Of a stretch of 10,544 nucleotides of DNA, positions 1 through 6,664 are shown one piece after another. A program made the position numbers and the translations under genes. The notes beneath the pieces are model-generated. The model searched no databases and had not been told where the DNA came from. It worked only from the letters and a program-made list of their open reading frames with translations. The first letter of the stretch is position 1, and the number at the start of each line of letters is the position of its first letter. This stretch comes from an uncultured Nitrospina sp. (GTDB taxonomy: Bacteria; Nitrospinota; Nitrospinia; Nitrospinales; VA-1), in assembly GCA_950072225.1 (NCBI GenBank), contig CATMOP010000041.1:1-10544 (forward strand), written 5' to 3'.

Positions 1-1
1 C

Positions 2-46
2 ACTCATATCCTCGATGGAGGAGAGCGATTTTATAAGGAAAAATAA
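2..46 (+). CDS. C-terminal tail of an upstream gene (partial)
   Basis: Frame 2 is open from the window edge and ends at a TAA at 44-46, giving a tail that reads THILDGGERFYKEK. The stop overlaps the ATG of the next gene as TAATG, an arrangement typical of translationally coupled genes in an operon, and this is why I prefer this frame. Frame 1 also has a stop at 34-36, so the assignment is uncertain. The tail is too short to identify a family. Confidence 0.35.
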   Translation, partial: THILDGGERFYKEK

Positions 47-495
47 TGAACGAGAATTGTCGGTTTGAAAATGTTGAGGCGATTTTTGAGGGACGGTTGC
101 GCGGCAATCAGCTGATGCTCAGCGGCAAGGGCCTTACCCCCGAAGAGGCACGGCTCTTATGGCAGACGCCAAGAATGCGGGAAGTCAGTTGGCTGGATTT
201 GGATGATAACAACTTGGGGGACCAGGGGGTCAAGGAATTGGCCGAATGTGCATTTTTGGAAAACGTCCAGTATTTGAACCTCAATCAGAACAACGTGAGC
301 GATGAAGGACTGAAATTCTTGGCCAACGCAAAATTTCTGAGTAAACTCAAACGCCTGCATTTAAAAGGGAATCCGATAAAAGGAGAAGGTGTTATCGCTT
401 TATTCAATTCCGAAATGTCCCTGTCTACCTTCCAAGTCAATGACGGCTGGACCTGCAAAAAGAAGGAAGGGTGGCGTTACAAGCCGCAGGTCTGA
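46..495 (+). CDS. Small leucine-rich-repeat protein
   Basis: This is a 149-residue protein made mainly of leucine-rich repeats of the ribonuclease-inhibitor type. Three units are visible from about residue 48 to 117: a WLDLDDNNLGDQGVKEL unit, a YLNLNQNNVSDEGLKFL unit and an RLHLKGNPIKGEGV unit. Each has the LxLxxNxL/I pattern followed by a helix-forming half. Such repeats form a curved surface for protein-protein binding; the partner cannot be read from sequence. There is no signal peptide or membrane segment, so it is probably cytoplasmic. AAGGA at about 36-40 is a suitable ribosome binding site. The gene overlaps the preceding stop by one base and lies three bases before serB in the same frame, so all three are probably co-transcribed. 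Whether it has anything to do with serine synthesis is unknown. Confidence 0.8.
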   Translation: MNENCRFENVEAIFEGRLRGNQLMLSGKGLTPEEARLLWQTPRMREVSWLDLDDNNLGDQGVKELAECAFLENVQYLNLNQNNVSDEGLKFLANAKFLSKLKRLHLKGNPIKGEGVIALFNSEMSLSTFQVNDGWTCKKKEGWRYKPQV

Positions 496-498
496 ATA

Positions 499-1320
499 AT
501 GCCTCCTTTTTTTTCCTCCTCCAGTCAATTACATATTCATATCTCAGCGCAAGACCGGCCGGGAATACTGGCTGAAACGTTGGCGTTTATCGTTCAAACC
601 GGTTGGAATGTGGTAGATATCAAGCAATTTGTGTTTAACGGATTGCTCAATCTTTCCATTCTGCTTGACGGTTGTGATGAGAGCCGCATTTTGTCTCTGC
701 GCGAGGAATTATCTGCTTATGCGGAGCAAATGGATTTTAAAGTCACCGTCTATCCCTGGAAAACAGCCACCCGACCGGATGCTCCCTATGCCTACCGTTC
801 GGTTGTGACCCTGCTATGTGATTCGATTCCCTCCTCCGGTTTTCAGGAAATCACCCGAATTTTTTCCAAACTCGATATTAACATTCTGCGCATTGAACAA
901 TTGGATTCGGGAGATGTCCATGCCCTTGAGTTTGTCATAGGAACCCGCAAGGCCCACTCATCGGAGGAAGTGTTGGACGCTCTGGTCAAGTTCAAGGAAA
1001 ATTATGGGGTCGATATCGCAGTGCAGGAGGAAACCTACTTCCGGCGCAACAAAAGATTGATTGTGCTGGATGCTGATATGACCTTCCTGCAATGCGAAGT
1101 CATTGATGAATTGGGAAAGCTTGCCGGGGTGGGTGATAAAATAGCGGCAATCACCCGCCAGGCCGTGAATGGGGAAATGGACTTCAAATCCGCTTTGCTG
1201 AAACGGGTGAAGCTGTTAAAAGGCCTTCCCATAGAAAAACTGCACCAATTGTCCGATTCTCTGCCCCTGACACCGGGGGGCAGAATCCCTGGTAAATATC
1301 TTGAAATATCTGGGTTATAA
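499..1320 (+). CDS. serB: Phosphoserine phosphatase SerB, N-terminal part (frameshifted)
   Basis: SerB hydrolyses O-phosphoserine to serine, the last step of serine synthesis. This frame encodes two ACT regulatory domains, at about residues 10-80 (ISAQDRPGILAETLAF) and 98-160 (YRSVVTLLCDSIPSSGFQEI). The HAD catalytic domain then starts with DADMT, giving nucleophile Asp191 and general acid Asp193. ACT domains of this enzyme class usually bind serine or other amino acids for feedback control. After LPLTPG near residue 262 the homology stops: the frame continues for about 16 unrelated residues to a TAA. The rest of the enzyme continues in the neighbouring frame (1301-1744). Deleting one G from the run at 1275-1280 would restore LTPGAESLVNILKYLGYK and give a protein of 414 residues, close to double-ACT SerB enzymes such as mycobacterial SerB2. 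The ATG at 499 has no strong ribosome binding site and may depend on coupling to the gene before it. Confidence 0.85.
   Translation: MPPFFSSSSQLHIHISAQDRPGILAETLAFIVQTGWNVVDIKQFVFNGLLNLSILLDGCDESRILSLREELSAYAEQMDFKVTVYPWKTATRPDAPYAYRSVVTLLCDSIPSSGFQEITRIFSKLDINILRIEQLDSGDVHALEFVIGTRKAHSSEEVLDALVKFKENYGVDIAVQEETYFRRNKRLIVLDADMTFLQCEVIDELGKLAGVGDKIAAITRQAVNGEMDFKSALLKRVKLLKGLPIEKLHQLSDSLPLTPGGRIPGKYLEISGL
1275..1280 (+). other. serB: One-base frameshift site in serB (run of six G)
   Basis: The reading frame of serB shifts by one base at a run of six G. With five G the sequence reads ccg-ggg-gca-gaa and joins the LTPG motif directly to AESLVNILKYLGYK, exactly the order expected in SerB. This could be a sequencing or assembly error, a true inactivating mutation, or a slippage site. 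Nothing nearby shows a designed frameshift signal such as a strong downstream hairpin. Confidence 0.85.
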
Positions 1321-1744
1321 AATTGCTCTGGTGAGTGGTGGGTTCCATTTTTTTATCGACAAGATTCGCGATAGCTACGGTTTGGATTATGGAGTTGCGA
1401 ATCAATTGAAGATAGAAAATGGAAAAGTTTCGGGGGAATTGGAAGGGCAAATCATTGATGCGGAAGCCAAGGAAAAAACCCTGGTTGCCCTTGCAGAAAA
1501 AGAAGGATTTTCACTGCGGCAAGTCGTAGCAGTGGGGGACGGGGCTAACGATATCAAGATGCTGGCCCGGGCTGGCCTCGGAATCGCCTTCAATGCCAAG
1601 CCCCTTGTGCAACGCCATGCACGAGCCAGCATCAACCAGTCTAATTTAAAATTAATCCTTTATTTTCTAGGAATTAATGGCCAAGAACTTCAGGAATTAG
1701 ATGAGGTAGTGCGTGGCGGTAAAATTCAATCCTGGCCTGCGTAG
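1301..1744 (+). CDS. serB: Phosphoserine phosphatase SerB, C-terminal part (frameshifted)
   Basis: This frame holds the remainder of the SerB HAD domain. The frame is open from 1271, and the SerB-like sequence really begins about 1280; the TTG at 1301 is unlikely to be a true start. Visible motifs, numbered for the repaired 414-residue protein, are motif II in LVSGGFHFF (Ser279), the conserved Lys region DAEAKEKT, and motif IV in VGDGANDIKML (Asp347 and Asp351). All catalytic residues are present, so the enzyme would be complete if the frame were continuous. Alone, this half lacks the nucleophile Asp and could not act. The stop codon lies about a dozen bases before the first copy of a palindromic repeat. 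Confidence 0.85.
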   Translation: MKYLGYKIALVSGGFHFFIDKIRDSYGLDYGVANQLKIENGKVSGELEGQIIDAEAKEKTLVALAEKEGFSLRQVVAVGDGANDIKMLARAGLGIAFNAKPLVQRHARASINQSNLKLILYFLGINGQELQELDEVVRGGKIQSWPA

Positions 1745-1755
1745 AACCTCCGCTG

Positions 1756-1819
1756 GCGTAGTTTTCTTCCTTAGCTTTTAACCCATACAGGGCATGAAGG
1801 CAATGGTCGAATATCACGC
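1756..1819 (-). repeat. Palindromic dispersed repeat, copy A
   Basis: This 64-bp stretch lies between the convergent serB and CBS-domain genes. It starts with GCGTAGTTTTCTTCC and ends with AATATCACGC, diverged inverted arms around a core, ACCCATACAGGGCATGAA. The core is the reverse complement of the core in copies B and C, hence the minus orientation. AATATCACGCTATCT at 1810-1824 is identical to the reverse complement of 8862-8876 in copy C. The flank and left arm at 1741-1770 match 26 of 30 bases of 7841-7870 in copy B. It might fold in RNA and help end transcription from either side, but that is inference. Confidence 0.7.
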
Positions 1820-1889
1820 TATCTGCCACCACGGCTAATGGCCTGAATGATGGGCGAATATAAAGTGGCAAAACGATTAAGCAAGAATT

Positions 1890-2258
1890 TTATTTTTTAT
1901 AGACCAGATCCTTAATGGATAAAATCCCGGCGACCTCATCCTTTTCCATCACAGCCAGATGACTGATATTGTATTCCTGCATCAGAGAACCTGCATCGGA
2001 AGGAGAGGCACTTTGGTCTATGGATAAAATGGACTCTTCCATTATTGAAGAGAGAGGAGTGGTCCGTGGGTCCATGCCTTCACACACCAATCGATATGCC
2101 AAGTCCCGCTCCGCCAATATGCCGACATAACCCTGGCAACCCTTGACTAGCAAAGACCCGATTTCCTTTTCCTTCATCAATTGAGCCGCTTCCTGGGCGG
2201 TGGCTTCAGAATTGATACTGGTAACCGGGGTGGTCATTTGAGATTGAATGGTGCCCAT
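1890..2258 (-). CDS. Two-CBS-domain protein
   Basis: This 122-residue protein consists of a CBS pair and nothing else. CBS1 covers about residues 8-60 (MTTPVTSINSEATAQEAAQL, then GYVGILAERDLAYRLV) and CBS2 about residues 72-121 (SIMEESILSIDQSASPSDAG, then VAGILSIKDLVYKK). CBS pairs bind adenine nucleotides or similar ligands and act as energy or ligand sensors, often by touching a partner protein. Stand-alone pairs are common in bacteria, and their targets are rarely predictable. An AGAGGGG ribosome binding site lies just before the ATG. The gene follows the lysine-dehydrogenase-like gene on the same strand after 104 bases, and may be read from its own promoter, from the upstream one, or from both. 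There is no signal peptide. Confidence 0.88.
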   Translation of the reverse strand: MGTIQSQMTTPVTSINSEATAQEAAQLMKEKEIGSLLVKGCQGYVGILAERDLAYRLVCEGMDPRTTPLSSIMEESILSIDQSASPSDAGSLMQEYNISHLAVMEKDEVAGILSIKDLVYKK

Positions 2259-2296
2259 AAAGTCCCCTCTTGTAGTCTGATTTAGCTAATGATGTT

Positions 2297-2326
2297 AGTA
2301 TAAGGATTCTTAATTGTAAATCTAAA
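2297..2326 (-). promoter_or_regulatory. Possible sigma70 promoter for the CBS-domain gene
   Basis: Read on the minus strand, TTTAGA (2326-2321, four of six consensus bases) is followed after 18 bases by TATACT (2302-2297, five of six). A start near 2290 would leave a leader of about 30 bases. The surrounding DNA is A+T rich, so a chance match is possible. Confidence 0.35.
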
Positions 2327-2362
2327 GGTGGAAGGATTGCCAAATTTTTTTTACTAGCTAAT

Positions 2363-3535
2363 TTAGACTCCCAATAAAGTATTGTTTTTTATGGTCCATT
2401 TCCTTTTTTCGGCCTCTTGCATTAACAATGGCCCGGATAAGGCTTTTTCGATGGGAACTGCCCCTTTAGGCAGTTTATTCTGGGCGGAAAGGATGGCGAC
2501 CATGCTGGCGTGCCATCCTGTAAATTTCTCCATAGCAGTCAAACCCGTTTCTTCATCGTAGGTCTCACAAAGGTCCAGGGTGCAGACCGCGGTTTTTCCA
2601 TTAGATTCTCCTTCACAACGCACACGAATTACGCAGATGTCATGGACCTGATCGCCGGCGATTTTGGGTTGAAGAAGGGCGTGAAAAGTTTCTCTGGGAA
2701 CGAAGCTTCCATCCTTTATTTCCACAGGAGTTTGCTCAAACAAACCCAGTTGTTGGAATGCCTGAAATGTTTGCCAGTGGCCTGGATAACGTAAAGTTTT
2801 GTTTTCCAAGCGCTGGAGTTTACCCGCAAACGTCCATGGAGCGGTAGAGAGTCCTCCCGAAGTGACGGCGGCTTCCAAACGCCCTAAAGGTGAGGGGAAA
2901 TCCAACTCCTCCACCTCGCTCAGGCAGGGGACTTGAGTGGGCCTTCCATCCCGGATAAACCAGGCGGGTCCCTCGTACTCGTTAGTCAAACCATTAATAT
3001 GGAATGTAGAGATGTAGTTCCAGGGAGGAACCGGGTTCAGCGGCAAGCCTCCATCCCATATAAAAAGGTTGATAGGTTTTTCTAGAAAGCTCATTGCCAG
3101 AACACCCAGGGAAATGTTGAGTCCCGGTCCCATGCCGCAGTCTGGAACAATGGTGATGCCGGAGGATTTTGCAGGTTCATCAAGAGCTAATTGTTTAAGT
3201 ACGGTTTCGGTATGTCCGCCCAAATCGCAAAGGTTGGTATTGCATTCGATCGCGGCCTTGGTGATACCCAGGTTGAAAGTAAAGGGAACGGCGCTGATGG
3301 CAGAGTCGACTCCTTTTAATGCATTTTGGAGTTGATTCAGGTTTCCCGCATCCAGGCTGACTGGTATGAATAAATCTTGCGAAAGCTGGGCGCGTAGTTT
3401 TTCGGCTCCCTTTTGTGCGGTTTCCAATTTGAGATCGCACAGGAGAATTTCCTCGGCAGATCCAAACCGGGCAAGATCATAGGCGGCGGAGAGGCCCTGT
3501 CGGCCTGCTCCAATGATGGCGTAACGATATCCCAC
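2363..3535 (-). CDS. Lysine 6-dehydrogenase / saccharopine dehydrogenase family oxidoreductase
   Basis: This is a 390-residue NAD(P)-dependent oxidoreductase of the saccharopine dehydrogenase superfamily. A Rossmann fold opens the protein with GAGRQG at residues 9-14 and an acidic end to the second strand (LLCDL). The middle carries DLGGHTETV, TIVPDCGMGPGLN and GGLPLNPVPPWNY, the pattern I associate with L-lysine 6-dehydrogenases (lysine to 2-aminoadipate semialdehyde) rather than true saccharopine dehydrogenases. The C-terminal part has LRYPGHWQTF and a dimerising mixed domain. The length matches that family. The substrate is inferred: lysine, another diamine or a related amino acid is possible. 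The start is a GTG at 3535, chosen because the Rossmann fold begins at once and an in-frame stop lies shortly upstream. No clear ribosome binding site is seen. It follows the DUF2284 gene by 48 bases and is probably co-transcribed with it. Confidence 0.8.
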   Translation of the reverse strand: MGYRYAIIGAGRQGLSAAYDLARFGSAEEILLCDLKLETAQKGAEKLRAQLSQDLFIPVSLDAGNLNQLQNALKGVDSAISAVPFTFNLGITKAAIECNTNLCDLGGHTETVLKQLALDEPAKSSGITIVPDCGMGPGLNISLGVLAMSFLEKPINLFIWDGGLPLNPVPPWNYISTFHINGLTNEYEGPAWFIRDGRPTQVPCLSEVEELDFPSPLGRLEAAVTSGGLSTAPWTFAGKLQRLENKTLRYPGHWQTFQAFQQLGLFEQTPVEIKDGSFVPRETFHALLQPKIAGDQVHDICVIRVRCEGESNGKTAVCTLDLCETYDEETGLTAMEKFTGWHASMVAILSAQNKLPKGAVPIEKALSGPLLMQEAEKRKWTIKNNTLLGV

Positions 3536-3583
3536 AGAAAATTAAATGTTAGGTGAGTCAGAGGGGACTATTATAGACGGTTC

Positions 3584-4123
3584 TCAAGCAAGAAGCACCA
3601 TGCCAATGGCATGGGTTGGAGTGCAGGGAGCTTGCTGGCCCAGGTCGTCCCAGCCGTTATTATGAATGGTTTCATTCACATCGATGCCGCAGGCTTGCAT
3701 AGTGGGCCGGGCTTTTTCGGGATACTGGCATTTTGTTTCGATGGTACAGGGGCTACACAGGTCGCAGGGTTGGGCACATAATGCGAAAGCTTTGTAAAAG
3801 CCTTTCCTTTTTAAATATTTTTCCAAATGGACAACAATTTCCCTGACATTTGTTTCAGGGCTGGCGTTGATAAGAAGGGCTTTTTCATATTCCGGAAGAA
3901 TTTCAGCCATTTCATCCGCATTAGGGGTGTGAGGAGGGCAGGTCAGGATCGATCCATAGTTAGAACAACCATATTGGCATTGCAGGTTCATCCAATTAGA
4001 CAAGGATATGGTCTTGGTCAAAATCACTTTGGCCTTGGTACACCCTAAGTTGATTGCTTCCTGAATCAATTCCTGATTCAAACAAATGTTTTCGGGTAGG
4101 GATTTTACGTTTTCAGGGACCAT
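3584..4123 (-). CDS. DUF2284 cysteine-rich metal-binding protein
   Basis: This 179-residue protein matches the pattern of DUF2284, a family predicted to bind metal. It has an early LQCQYGCSNYG motif (Cys49, Cys53) followed by LTCPPHTP (Cys62). A dense cluster lies at residues 116-145: CAQPCDLCSPC (Cys116, 120, 123, 126), Cys132 and the ACGID Cys145. The spacing suggests one or two iron-sulfur clusters or zinc sites. The family is common in anaerobes and microaerophiles and its biochemical role is not established. There are no membrane segments or signal peptide. Promoter motifs lie about 40 bases upstream (4168-4196), so this is probably the first gene of a transcript that continues into the lysine-dehydrogenase-like gene. 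A possible GGA ribosome binding site lies about eight bases from the ATG. Confidence 0.82.
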   Translation of the reverse strand: MVPENVKSLPENICLNQELIQEAINLGCTKAKVILTKTISLSNWMNLQCQYGCSNYGSILTCPPHTPNADEMAEILPEYEKALLINASPETNVREIVVHLEKYLKRKGFYKAFALCAQPCDLCSPCTIETKCQYPEKARPTMQACGIDVNETIHNNGWDDLGQQAPCTPTHAIGMVLLA

Positions 4124-4167
4124 AAGTTTTTCCGTTTCTGCAGTTCCTTTATCCTGGCAGTGCTGTT

Positions 4168-4196
4168 ATTATTTAGTGGATGAAGCTGAAGGTCAA
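4168..4196 (-). promoter_or_regulatory. Sigma70-type promoter ahead of the DUF2284 gene
   Basis: On the minus strand TTGACC (4196-4191, five of six) is followed after exactly 17 bases by AATAAT (4173-4168, five of six). Transcription would begin near 4161, leaving a leader of about 38 bases before the ATG at 4123. Spacing and match make this one of the best promoter candidates in the window. Confidence 0.6.
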
Positions 4197-4230
4197 GGCA
4201 AGAACCTGCTTCCTGTAAGTGGAGATTTCA

Positions 4231-4244
4231 CTGGAATTTTCCAG
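4231..4244. other. Short palindrome in the divergent intergenic region
   Basis: CTGGAA-TT-TTCCAG is a perfect inverted repeat of six bases per arm. It sits between the divergent DUF2284 and HAD genes, about 35 bases upstream of the proposed minus-strand -35 box. It could be an operator, but a palindrome this short can arise by chance. Confidence 0.3.
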
Positions 4245-4329
4245 GAATCAACCTGCCACGAATATTTCGTTTTTAATATTGATTACTAAAGGGTTATCGT
4301 TTTTCATTTCCTGACGTTAATATCCCAAA

Positions 4330-4346
4330 TTTTACGAACTGTAAAA
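4330..4346. other. Inverted repeat upstream of the HAD gene
   Basis: TTTTAC-GAACT-GTAAAA is a perfect six-base inverted repeat ending 19 bases before the HAD start codon. It may be an operator half-site pair or a weak leader hairpin. No convincing promoter for the HAD-rsmE-scpA block was found around it. Confidence 0.3.
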
Positions 4347-4365
4347 CAGCAACAACAGGTGAGAA

Positions 4366-5082
4366 ATGGAATTTCCGTTTAAAGCAGTTGCTTTCGATTG
4401 GGCGCATACCCTGGTTGACCTGGGAGAAGAAGATGACCGAGCACCCTTGGAAAAAGTTTTTGCTTTTCTGAAGATAAAACAAATCCCCTTGCCTGACTTT
4501 GAAGACTGTCTGAAAAAATCAAGGGAACTGTTTAAATCCATGATAGAGCTATCTCGGACCACACATCGGGAGGCCCGTTATGAGGAAGTTTTACAGTATC
4601 TACTTTTCTATTTTAAAGTTTCATGGAAAGGAAAGATCTCCCTTCAGGAAATTCTGCAAGTTTATTATGAGGAGGTCTATCAGGAAAGGAAGGTCTTCCC
4701 CGAGGTGCCTGCTGTGCTAAAACAATTGAGCGGTGTTGCCATGGGAATTGTTTCCAATACTACGAATCCGGTTTTCATGAAAGACTTTGAACTGGAGGGT
4801 TCGGGTTTGAAGGAGTACTTTGACTTTACCATTTATTCATCAGGGCTTCCTTTTCGTAAGCCGCACCCCTCCATTTTTCAACTGGCGATAAGCCATTTTC
4901 AGGTGCAGCCTTCCCAAATTCTTTTTGTCGGTGATAGCCTTTCCACAGATATTTTTGGGGCTCATGAGGTGGGAATGAAGACGGCCTGGCTTAACCGCAA
5001 GAAGGAACAGGCTGAACTATGCCCCGACTATGAATTAGGTTCTCTGGAAGATTTGTTACGGATTCATTGGGTTCATGTATGA
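4366..5082 (+). CDS. HAD-superfamily hydrolase with altered motif I
   Basis: This 238-residue protein has the layout of a subclass I HAD hydrolase: a catalytic core with a helical cap at about residues 18-115. Motif I reads FDWAHTLVD, so the nucleophile Asp11 is present, but the second Asp of the usual DxDGT is Ala13. Motif II is VSNT (Ser130), motif III is the Lys of FRKPHP (Lys165), and motif IV is GDSLSTD (Asp190 and Asp195). Loss of the second Asp removes the usual general acid/base. Phosphonoacetaldehyde hydrolases naturally have DWAGT here, so a C-P hydrolase, a slow phosphatase or a non-hydrolytic role are all possible; I do not see the Schiff-base lysine signature in the cap. AGGTGAG just before the ATG is a strong ribosome binding site. 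It is the first gene of a block with rsmE and scpA, and its stop overlaps the rsmE start. Confidence 0.85.
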   Translation: MEFPFKAVAFDWAHTLVDLGEEDDRAPLEKVFAFLKIKQIPLPDFEDCLKKSRELFKSMIELSRTTHREARYEEVLQYLLFYFKVSWKGKISLQEILQVYYEEVYQERKVFPEVPAVLKQLSGVAMGIVSNTTNPVFMKDFELEGSGLKEYFDFTIYSSGLPFRKPHPSIFQLAISHFQVQPSQILFVGDSLSTDIFGAHEVGMKTAWLNRKKEQAELCPDYELGSLEDLLRIHWVHV

Positions 5083-5825
5083 GCTCCCGGCCTAAGTTTT
5101 TTGTTGCCAGAGAACAAATAAACAATAATAAGGTTACTCTTACCGGATCGGATGTCTCGCATATCAGAACTGTATTGAGATTGAAAGCGGGGGACTCAAT
5201 ACAGGTCATAAGTGATTCGGATAAATGGCTCACTGTTCGACTGGTTGAGGTCAAGACGAAAGAGGTCAAGGGAGAAGTCGTTGCTTCGGTAACAATCAAT
5301 GTCGAGTCTCCTTTAGCGGTTCATTTGGGACAAGCATTGACCAAAGGTAACAAGTTCGATGTGATTTTAAGAAAGTCGGTGGAATTGGGAGTGCGTTCTA
5401 TTACCCCTTTAATGACTGAGCGTTGCGTGGTAAAAACTCATCGGACAGAGGTGGGCAAGAAAATCGAGCGCTGGAAAAAAATTGTACTGGAAAGTTCCAA
5501 GCAATGCGGTCGTTCCAAGATTCCTTTGGTGGCGGAAGATGTTGAAACCCTGGAAACGTTTTGCCGCAAAAATGACCATCAGGATCTAAAGCTTATCTTT
5601 TGGGAGTTGGAGGAAAAAAAGACTCTTAAAGATATTAAGCTGGATGTGCAACCACGCTCTGTTGCTGTTTTGATTGGGCCGGAGGGGGGGTTCAGCCAGG
5701 CTGAGATTGAGAATGTCCGGGAATACGGGTTTCAGACAGTGGGCTTGGGGCCGCGGATCCTGCGGGCAGAAACGGCCCCAGTGGTGGCTTTGGCTCTGTT
5801 GCAGTCGCGTTGGGGCGACCTGTAA
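5079..5825 (+). CDS. rsmE: 16S rRNA m3U1498 methyltransferase RsmE
   Basis: RsmE uses S-adenosylmethionine to methylate N3 of U1498 in 16S rRNA in the assembled small subunit. The 248-residue protein begins with a PUA-like RNA-binding domain (KFFVAREQ, then SHIRTVLRLKAGD). A SPOUT knotted domain follows with the family motifs QALTKGNKFDVILRKSVELG, LIGPEGGFSQAEIE and GLGPRILRAETAPVVAL. The last two form the knot and cofactor pocket. Length agrees with other RsmE proteins. I place the start at the ATG at 5079, which overlaps the HAD stop as ATGA and suggests translational coupling. A TTG at 5067 in the same frame would add four residues but is less likely. scpA follows after 46 bases. Confidence 0.93.
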   Translation: MSSRPKFFVAREQINNNKVTLTGSDVSHIRTVLRLKAGDSIQVISDSDKWLTVRLVEVKTKEVKGEVVASVTINVESPLAVHLGQALTKGNKFDVILRKSVELGVRSITPLMTERCVVKTHRTEVGKKIERWKKIVLESSKQCGRSKIPLVAEDVETLETFCRKNDHQDLKLIFWELEEKKTLKDIKLDVQPRSVAVLIGPEGGFSQAEIENVREYGFQTVGLGPRILRAETAPVVALALLQSRWGDL

Positions 5826-5871
5826 TATTCAAGCGCAAAAATGAAAATCGAAAATTCAAACCAATGAGCTT

Positions 5872-6660
5872 ATGACATATCGATGCAAGCTTGACATTTT
5901 TGAAGGGCCTTTGGACTTGCTTCTTCATTTGATTAAAGAACAGAAGATGGATATCTACGATATCCCCATTGCCGAAATTACCCGGCAGTATATGACCTAT
6001 CTGGACATGATGCAGGAATTGAACCTTGAACTGGTCGGGGAGTATTTAGTCATGGCCGCCGAACTGACGCGCATCAAATCGAAAGTTTTGCTTCCCGCTC
6101 CTGAAACGGACGAAGAATGGGATGCAGGAGGCGGAGAAGATCCGCGCGCGGAACTGATGCGCAGGCTACGGGAATACCAGCGCTATCGGGACGCGGCATT
6201 TGAGTTAAGAATGAAGGAACATGACCAGGCACAGATTTTTGTGCGTGGCGGGGAGATTGAAATTGAGGGTAGCTCTGAAGCGAAGGAATTGGTTGATACA
6301 TCGGTTTTCGATTTATTTAAAGCTTACCAGAAAATCCTGGAGGCCAAATCCTTTGAAAAGGATTTTGAAATTGAAATTACTGAGATGTCGGTCACAGATC
6401 GGATTCAGTACATCCTGGAAATTCTCAACGCTTCAGAAAGTGTTACGTTTGAATCCCTGTTTACGGTTTTAAACAAAAAGCAAGAAGTCATCGTGACGTT
6501 TCTTGCCATTCTGGAATTAATGCGCCTCAAATTATTGCGCGTTCAACAGACCAGCCACTTCGAAGCCATCCGCATCTACAAATCCGCCGACCAGGATACA
6601 CAGGACGCTATTCTGCAAGATTATCACCGCACTATGGATTCTGAATCATCCGATTCCTGA
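5872..6660 (+). CDS. scpA: Segregation and condensation protein ScpA
   Basis: ScpA is the kleisin subunit that, with ScpB, bridges the heads of the SMC ATPase in the condensin-like complex that compacts and segregates the chromosome. The 262-residue protein opens with the characteristic FEGPLDLLLHLIKEQKMDIY helix region and ITRQYMTYL, which contacts the SMC neck. A VMAAELTRIKSKVLLP segment and an acidic, variable linker (about residues 80-150) follow. The protein ends in a winged-helix domain (VTFESLFTVLNKKQEVIVTF, then ILELMRLKLLRVQQ), which binds the SMC head. The length is normal. In many bacteria scpB follows directly; here the next gene is convergent and begins its 3' end four bases after the scpA stop. 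scpB must therefore lie elsewhere. The ribosome binding site is weak. Confidence 0.93.
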   Translation: MTYRCKLDIFEGPLDLLLHLIKEQKMDIYDIPIAEITRQYMTYLDMMQELNLELVGEYLVMAAELTRIKSKVLLPAPETDEEWDAGGGEDPRAELMRRLREYQRYRDAAFELRMKEHDQAQIFVRGGEIEIEGSSEAKELVDTSVFDLFKAYQKILEAKSFEKDFEIEITEMSVTDRIQYILEILNASESVTFESLFTVLNKKQEVIVTFLAILELMRLKLLRVQQTSHFEAIRIYKSADQDTQDAILQDYHRTMDSESSDS

Positions 6661-6664
6661 AGGA

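Noticed and set aside
1674..1871. Minus-strand open frame of 65 codons across repeat copy A
   Set aside because: It overlaps the end of serB and lies within the palindromic repeat. It has no ribosome binding site, and its composition is explained by the repeat.
2510..3335. Plus-strand open frames opposite the lysine-dehydrogenase-like gene
   Set aside because: They lie wholly inside a well-conserved gene on the other strand and resemble no family.
5067..5078. Four-residue extension of RsmE from a TTG
   Set aside because: The ATG at 5079 overlaps the previous stop as ATGA and begins just before the conserved region, which is the usual coupled arrangement.
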